The notes under the pieces: model-generated | Told to the model about the DNA's origin: nothing | What the model saw: the letters and a program-made list of their open reading frames with translations, nothing else | Databases searched by the model: none | Made by a program: the position numbers and the translations under genes | NCBI GenBank assembly: GCA_003242525.1 | Contig: QGUU01000018.1 | Coordinates: forward strand, 1-14,475 | Direction of reading: 5' to 3' | From: Pseudomonadota bacterium | GTDB taxonomy: Bacteria; Pseudomonadota; Alphaproteobacteria; Rhizobiales; Rhizobiaceae | Length of the DNA stretch: 14,475 nt | In this document: piece after piece, positions 12,055-14,475 of the stretch | How positions within the stretch are numbered: the first letter of the stretch is position 1 | How the letters are laid out: the number at the start of each line of letters is the position of its first letter

Positions 12055-12932
12055 TTTTCTCTGTGCTTTCCGGATTGGACCGCCGCCTTGGCCGCATTCT
12101 GCAGAATGGCCGCTGCGACCAGATTGAAAGGCCCGCCGCAAATCCAGTTCGATGCTGGTACTGGCGCGGTTTGCGCTCGTTCGAGCACCGCCCGGTAGGC
12201 GGGATGGACAAAATTCTCCTGTGCAAGCGCGGGAGCCTCGTAGGTCGGCGTATCGTTAGTGACGATATCCGGCAGTGAAAGCACCAGTATTTCGAGCGGA
12301 AGGCGGCCGGCTCCCCGGATGCCGAGCTTGCTGCCCAGATTGGTCAGCCCTGCCGCCTCGATCACCGCCTCGCTAAGGGAGCCCTTGCCGGTCGTATAGG
12401 AGTTGGAGGCATAGGTGGCGACCGTCAGGCCCGGAACGGCAGAAGATGCGAGATCATCCAAGCCTTTCTCCAGGGTTGCCACCATTTCCTGTGCGCGTTC
12501 CTCCTGCCCCAGAAGCCTTCCCATTCGCAATATGTTTTCCGCGACGTCGTCAAAGGATGCCTCCGGTGCGAACTTCTCGACCCGAATACCCAGGCGCTGC
12601 AGCATGGAGGCCGTGGGTGAGGTGGAAAAGGTTCCGTCAAGAACGAGGTCCGGTTTCATCAGGAAGACCTCTTCGGCCAGACCAATGTTCAAGCGGTAGC
12701 GGGCGGCTTCCCCAGCCAGGGCGGAACTGCCCGGGTCCGCCGCGAGATGGGATACCGAAAACAGTTGACCTGGCGCGGCAAGCAGCATTGCCAGTTGGTC
12801 CGTGCACAGGTTCATCGACACGACGCGGGCGGGCGCCTTCGCCGCGCCTGCGGGCAGCGTCGGGGCCAGGCTCATGAAAGCGAGTCCCACGAGCCCCAGA
12901 AGCAATCGCCGCGATCGTATCAGCTTCCACAT
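12051..12932 (-). CDS. Periplasmic substrate-binding protein (BtuF-like)
   Basis: The product is 293 aa with a signal peptide in residues 1-30 (basic start MWKLIRSRR, a Leu-rich core, then PAGAAKA). The fold is of the BtuF/FepB class with two lobes and a helical backbone: ARVVSMNLCTDQLAMLL at the start of lobe 1, then KPDLVLDGTF and SLPDIVTNDTP. The 'NLCTDQL' opening is common in alphaproteobacterial binding proteins encoded beside BtuB-like receptors. The ATG at 12932 is four bases after the receptor stop and has no clear ribosome site, suggesting coupling. It delivers ligand to the permease/ATPase pair. Corrinoid is the most likely ligand, with heme or another metal chelate possible. Confidence 0.9.
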   Translation of the reverse strand: MWKLIRSRRLLLGLVGLAFMSLAPTLPAGAAKAPARVVSMNLCTDQLAMLLAAPGQLFSVSHLAADPGSSALAGEAARYRLNIGLAEEVFLMKPDLVLDGTFSTSPTASMLQRLGIRVEKFAPEASFDDVAENILRMGRLLGQEERAQEMVATLEKGLDDLASSAVPGLTVATYASNSYTTGKGSLSEAVIEAAGLTNLGSKLGIRGAGRLPLEILVLSLPDIVTNDTPTYEAPALAQENFVHPAYRAVLERAQTAPVPASNWICGGPFNLVAAAILQNAAKAAVQSGKHREK

Positions 12933-12936
12933 GCGG

Positions 12937-14475
12937 TCAGAACGTCCTAGTATAGCTGAAGTCGAATGTGCGGCCCGGCGCAAGATAGCCCCAGTATGTC
13001 GAATACTGCTCGTCGAACAGGTTCGAGACCGACAGCTTGAGCCTGGAATATTCATCAAATGAATAGGTGGCGCCGACGTCGACCAGTGTGTAGGCCGGCA
13101 ACTCGGTCCTGTCGAACGTGTTGAAGTCGGTGTCGTCCCGTGGACCAACATGAAGCACGCCCAAGGTCAACTCCAGATTTTCGCGCGGCTGATGTGTGAT
13201 TTCCGCGCCAAGCTTCAGGCGCTCCTGCCGGAGGACGTACCGGCCATCCTGGTCACGCGGATTGCGGATGTCGAGCCAGGCGCGCGCCTGCCACTGTTCG
13301 TTGAAGCGATGCGACAGGCTGGCTTCGAAGCCGGTCGTGTTGACCCGGTCGATATTCACGGGCCGGTAGACGAAGGTGATGCTGTCTGCTTGCCAGTTGA
13401 TCTGGTCCCGCACCCATGACTGATAGAAGGCGACGTCGAGCGTGGTCGCATCGGTGGGTCGCCAGGAAAGACCGATCTCGTAGGCTCGAGAACGTTCGGG
13501 TTTGAGGTCGGGGTTCCCGGTCGTCCACGGATCAGCCGGCCAGTATAGATCGTTGAAGGTTGGCGCACGGAAACCGGTTCCGTAGGATGCGCGAGCCGTC
13601 AGGCCTGGGCCAATTTCATAGCTCATCCCAAAATTATAGGTCGTGGCGTCGCCAAACAACTCATTTTGGTCGTGGCGAATGCCGCCATCCAGGCTCAGCT
13701 CGCCGAGTTCCACAGAGTGTTGCGCGAAAATGGCGCCGTGATTGCGGGCGGTGACGTCATACACTGCCGTGGAGTCAATCTGCTCACGATAAGCCTCGCC
13801 GCCGATGGTGAAGGTATGATGCGCATCTCCGGCGTCGAACTCCTTGCTGGTGGAAGCAAAGACGCCATAGCGCAAGGTGCCGAAGTCGTCGTGGATCGTC
13901 GTGCCACGCTTGAAGTTGTCCTGATCGTCCTTTCCAAGCGAGAACTCCAGGCGGGAACTCCAGTCATGGGCATGGTCGATACGCGTGCCGATCCTTGCGG
14001 CCAGCGTGGCTGTATCGGCTTCATCCGCATTACCGGGATCGTCAAATTGAACGCGCGAGCGTGAGTAAAGGGCGGACGCGTAGGCCTGGCCCCAGGCATA
14101 ATCCTTTTCGGCAGAGGCGCTCAGCGAGCCGAGCAGGAAACCGTCGTCGTCGGGTTCAAAAAAGGGAGCACTCGGAGAGCTGAAATTATAGCCTTCGGTT
14201 CCGATCAGCCTGCCCCCGAGGTTGAAGCGGGTTCCGTCCGGCATGGCGCCATGAACATTTGCATCCGTGTAGCCGCCCCAGGGATGGAGAACGCCGGCCG
14301 TCACCGTGGTGCATATCTCTTTCCCCTCCGGACAGGCCGCGGTCCCTTTGCGGGTAATGATATTGATCACGCCGCCGATGGCGTCCGCCCCATATTGCGC
14401 CGAGTGCGACCCCTTTGCGATCTCGATCCGCTCTATTGCCCCGAGAGGGATGTTTTGCAGCGCGGTTGATCCAGC
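12937..14475 (-). CDS. btuB: BtuB-like TonB-dependent outer-membrane receptor, 3' part
   Basis: 512 residues are visible; the 5' end (signal peptide, TonB box) lies beyond the right edge and the frame is open to it. The visible N-terminus is the end of the plug domain: [17 protein letters not shown], then [21 protein letters not shown] beta-barrel follows, with [34 protein letters not shown] and [15 protein letters not shown], ending [20 protein letters not shown] and a terminal Phe (YTRTF). These landmarks line up well with BtuB, and the order receptor-binding protein-permease-ATPase supports corrinoid uptake. Any cobalamin riboswitch in front of it would be outside the window. Confidence 0.92.
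   Translation of the reverse strand, partial: AGSTALQNIPLGAIERIEIAKGSHSAQYGADAIGGVINIITRKGTAACPEGKEICTTVTAGVLHPWGGYTDANVHGAMPDGTRFNLGGRLIGTEGYNFSSPSAPFFEPDDDGFLLGSLSASAEKDYAWGQAYASALYSRSRVQFDDPGNADEADTATLAARIGTRIDHAHDWSSRLEFSLGKDDQDNFKRGTTIHDDFGTLRYGVFASTSKEFDAGDAHHTFTIGGEAYREQIDSTAVYDVTARNHGAIFAQHSVELGELSLDGGIRHDQNELFGDATTYNFGMSYEIGPGLTARASYGTGFRAPTFNDLYWPADPWTTGNPDLKPERSRAYEIGLSWRPTDATTLDVAFYQSWVRDQINWQADSITFVYRPVNIDRVNTTGFEASLSHRFNEQWQARAWLDIRNPRDQDGRYVLRQERLKLGAEITHQPRENLELTLGVLHVGPRDDTDFNTFDRTELPAYTLVDVGATYSFDEYSRLKLSVSNLFDEQYSTYWGYLAPGRTFDFSYTRTF

Noticed and set aside
11143..12198. Plus-strand open frame of 351 codons opposite the permease
   Set aside because: It is rich in Arg, Gln, Glu and His with no hydrophobic or domain pattern, a typical antisense shadow of a membrane-protein gene.
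1..14475. CRISPR arrays, tRNA/rRNA genes, insertion sequences
   Set aside because: No regular direct repeats, no transposase-like coding region and no convincing tRNA or rRNA sequence was seen. A GGTAGAGC stretch near 10217 recalls a tRNA D-arm, but no cloverleaf can be built.

Overview
The window is GC-rich, densely packed DNA with short intergenic gaps and many ATGA/GTGA start-stop overlaps. The gene families (pseudoazurin, NnrS, ccoNOQP, NsrR, group III truncated globin, FecCD-type uptake genes) point to an alphaproteobacterium. A sphingomonad-like lineage is my guess, but nothing here proves it. Nearly all genes are on the minus strand; the one clear plus-strand gene is a Crp/Fnr-family regulator near the left end.

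Left part (1-3710), denitrification accessory genes: the 5' end of nnrS (cut by the window edge), a pseudoazurin whose four copper ligands fall at the canonical mature positions, and a divergent NnrR-like Crp/Fnr regulator. Converging on the regulator is a three-gene minus-strand operon: a 12-TM-type heme-copper-oxidase-subunit-I-like/NnrS-like membrane protein, a protein with two DUF2249 domains, and a MIP18/DUF59 Fe-S assembly-type protein. Palindromes of the TTGCG-N4-CGCAA type (NnrR-box-like) lie in front of pseudoazurin and in front of the three-gene operon, which suggests one NO-responsive regulon.

Middle part (3711-9990), cytochrome cbb3 oxidase: read in transcription order (right to left), the genes are group III truncated globin, nsrR, ccoN, ccoO, ccoQ, ccoP, a 67-aa single-TM protein, a DUF2189 membrane protein and ccoS. 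Globin and nsrR overlap by 10 bases, ccoQ and ccoP overlap by 10 bases, and the rest are closely spaced. A 17-bp palindrome resembling an NsrR operator sits directly upstream of the globin, over a plausible promoter. This suggests that a low-oxygen terminal oxidase is co-transcribed with an NO sensor and a globin. The usual ccoGHI maturation genes are not in the window.

Right part (9991-14475): a 42-aa putative membrane peptide follows a short stretch with a B12-box-like sequence. Beyond it is a tightly coupled uptake operon encoding a BtuB-like TonB-dependent receptor (5' end outside the window), a periplasmic binding protein, a FecCD-type permease and an ATPase. Corrinoid uptake is the most likely role.

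As a whole the window looks like a micro-oxic/nitrosative-stress island: electron supply and assembly functions for denitrification, an NO-linked cbb3 oxidase, and a cofactor-uptake operon. The terminal N-oxide reductases (nirK, norCB) are not in the window.
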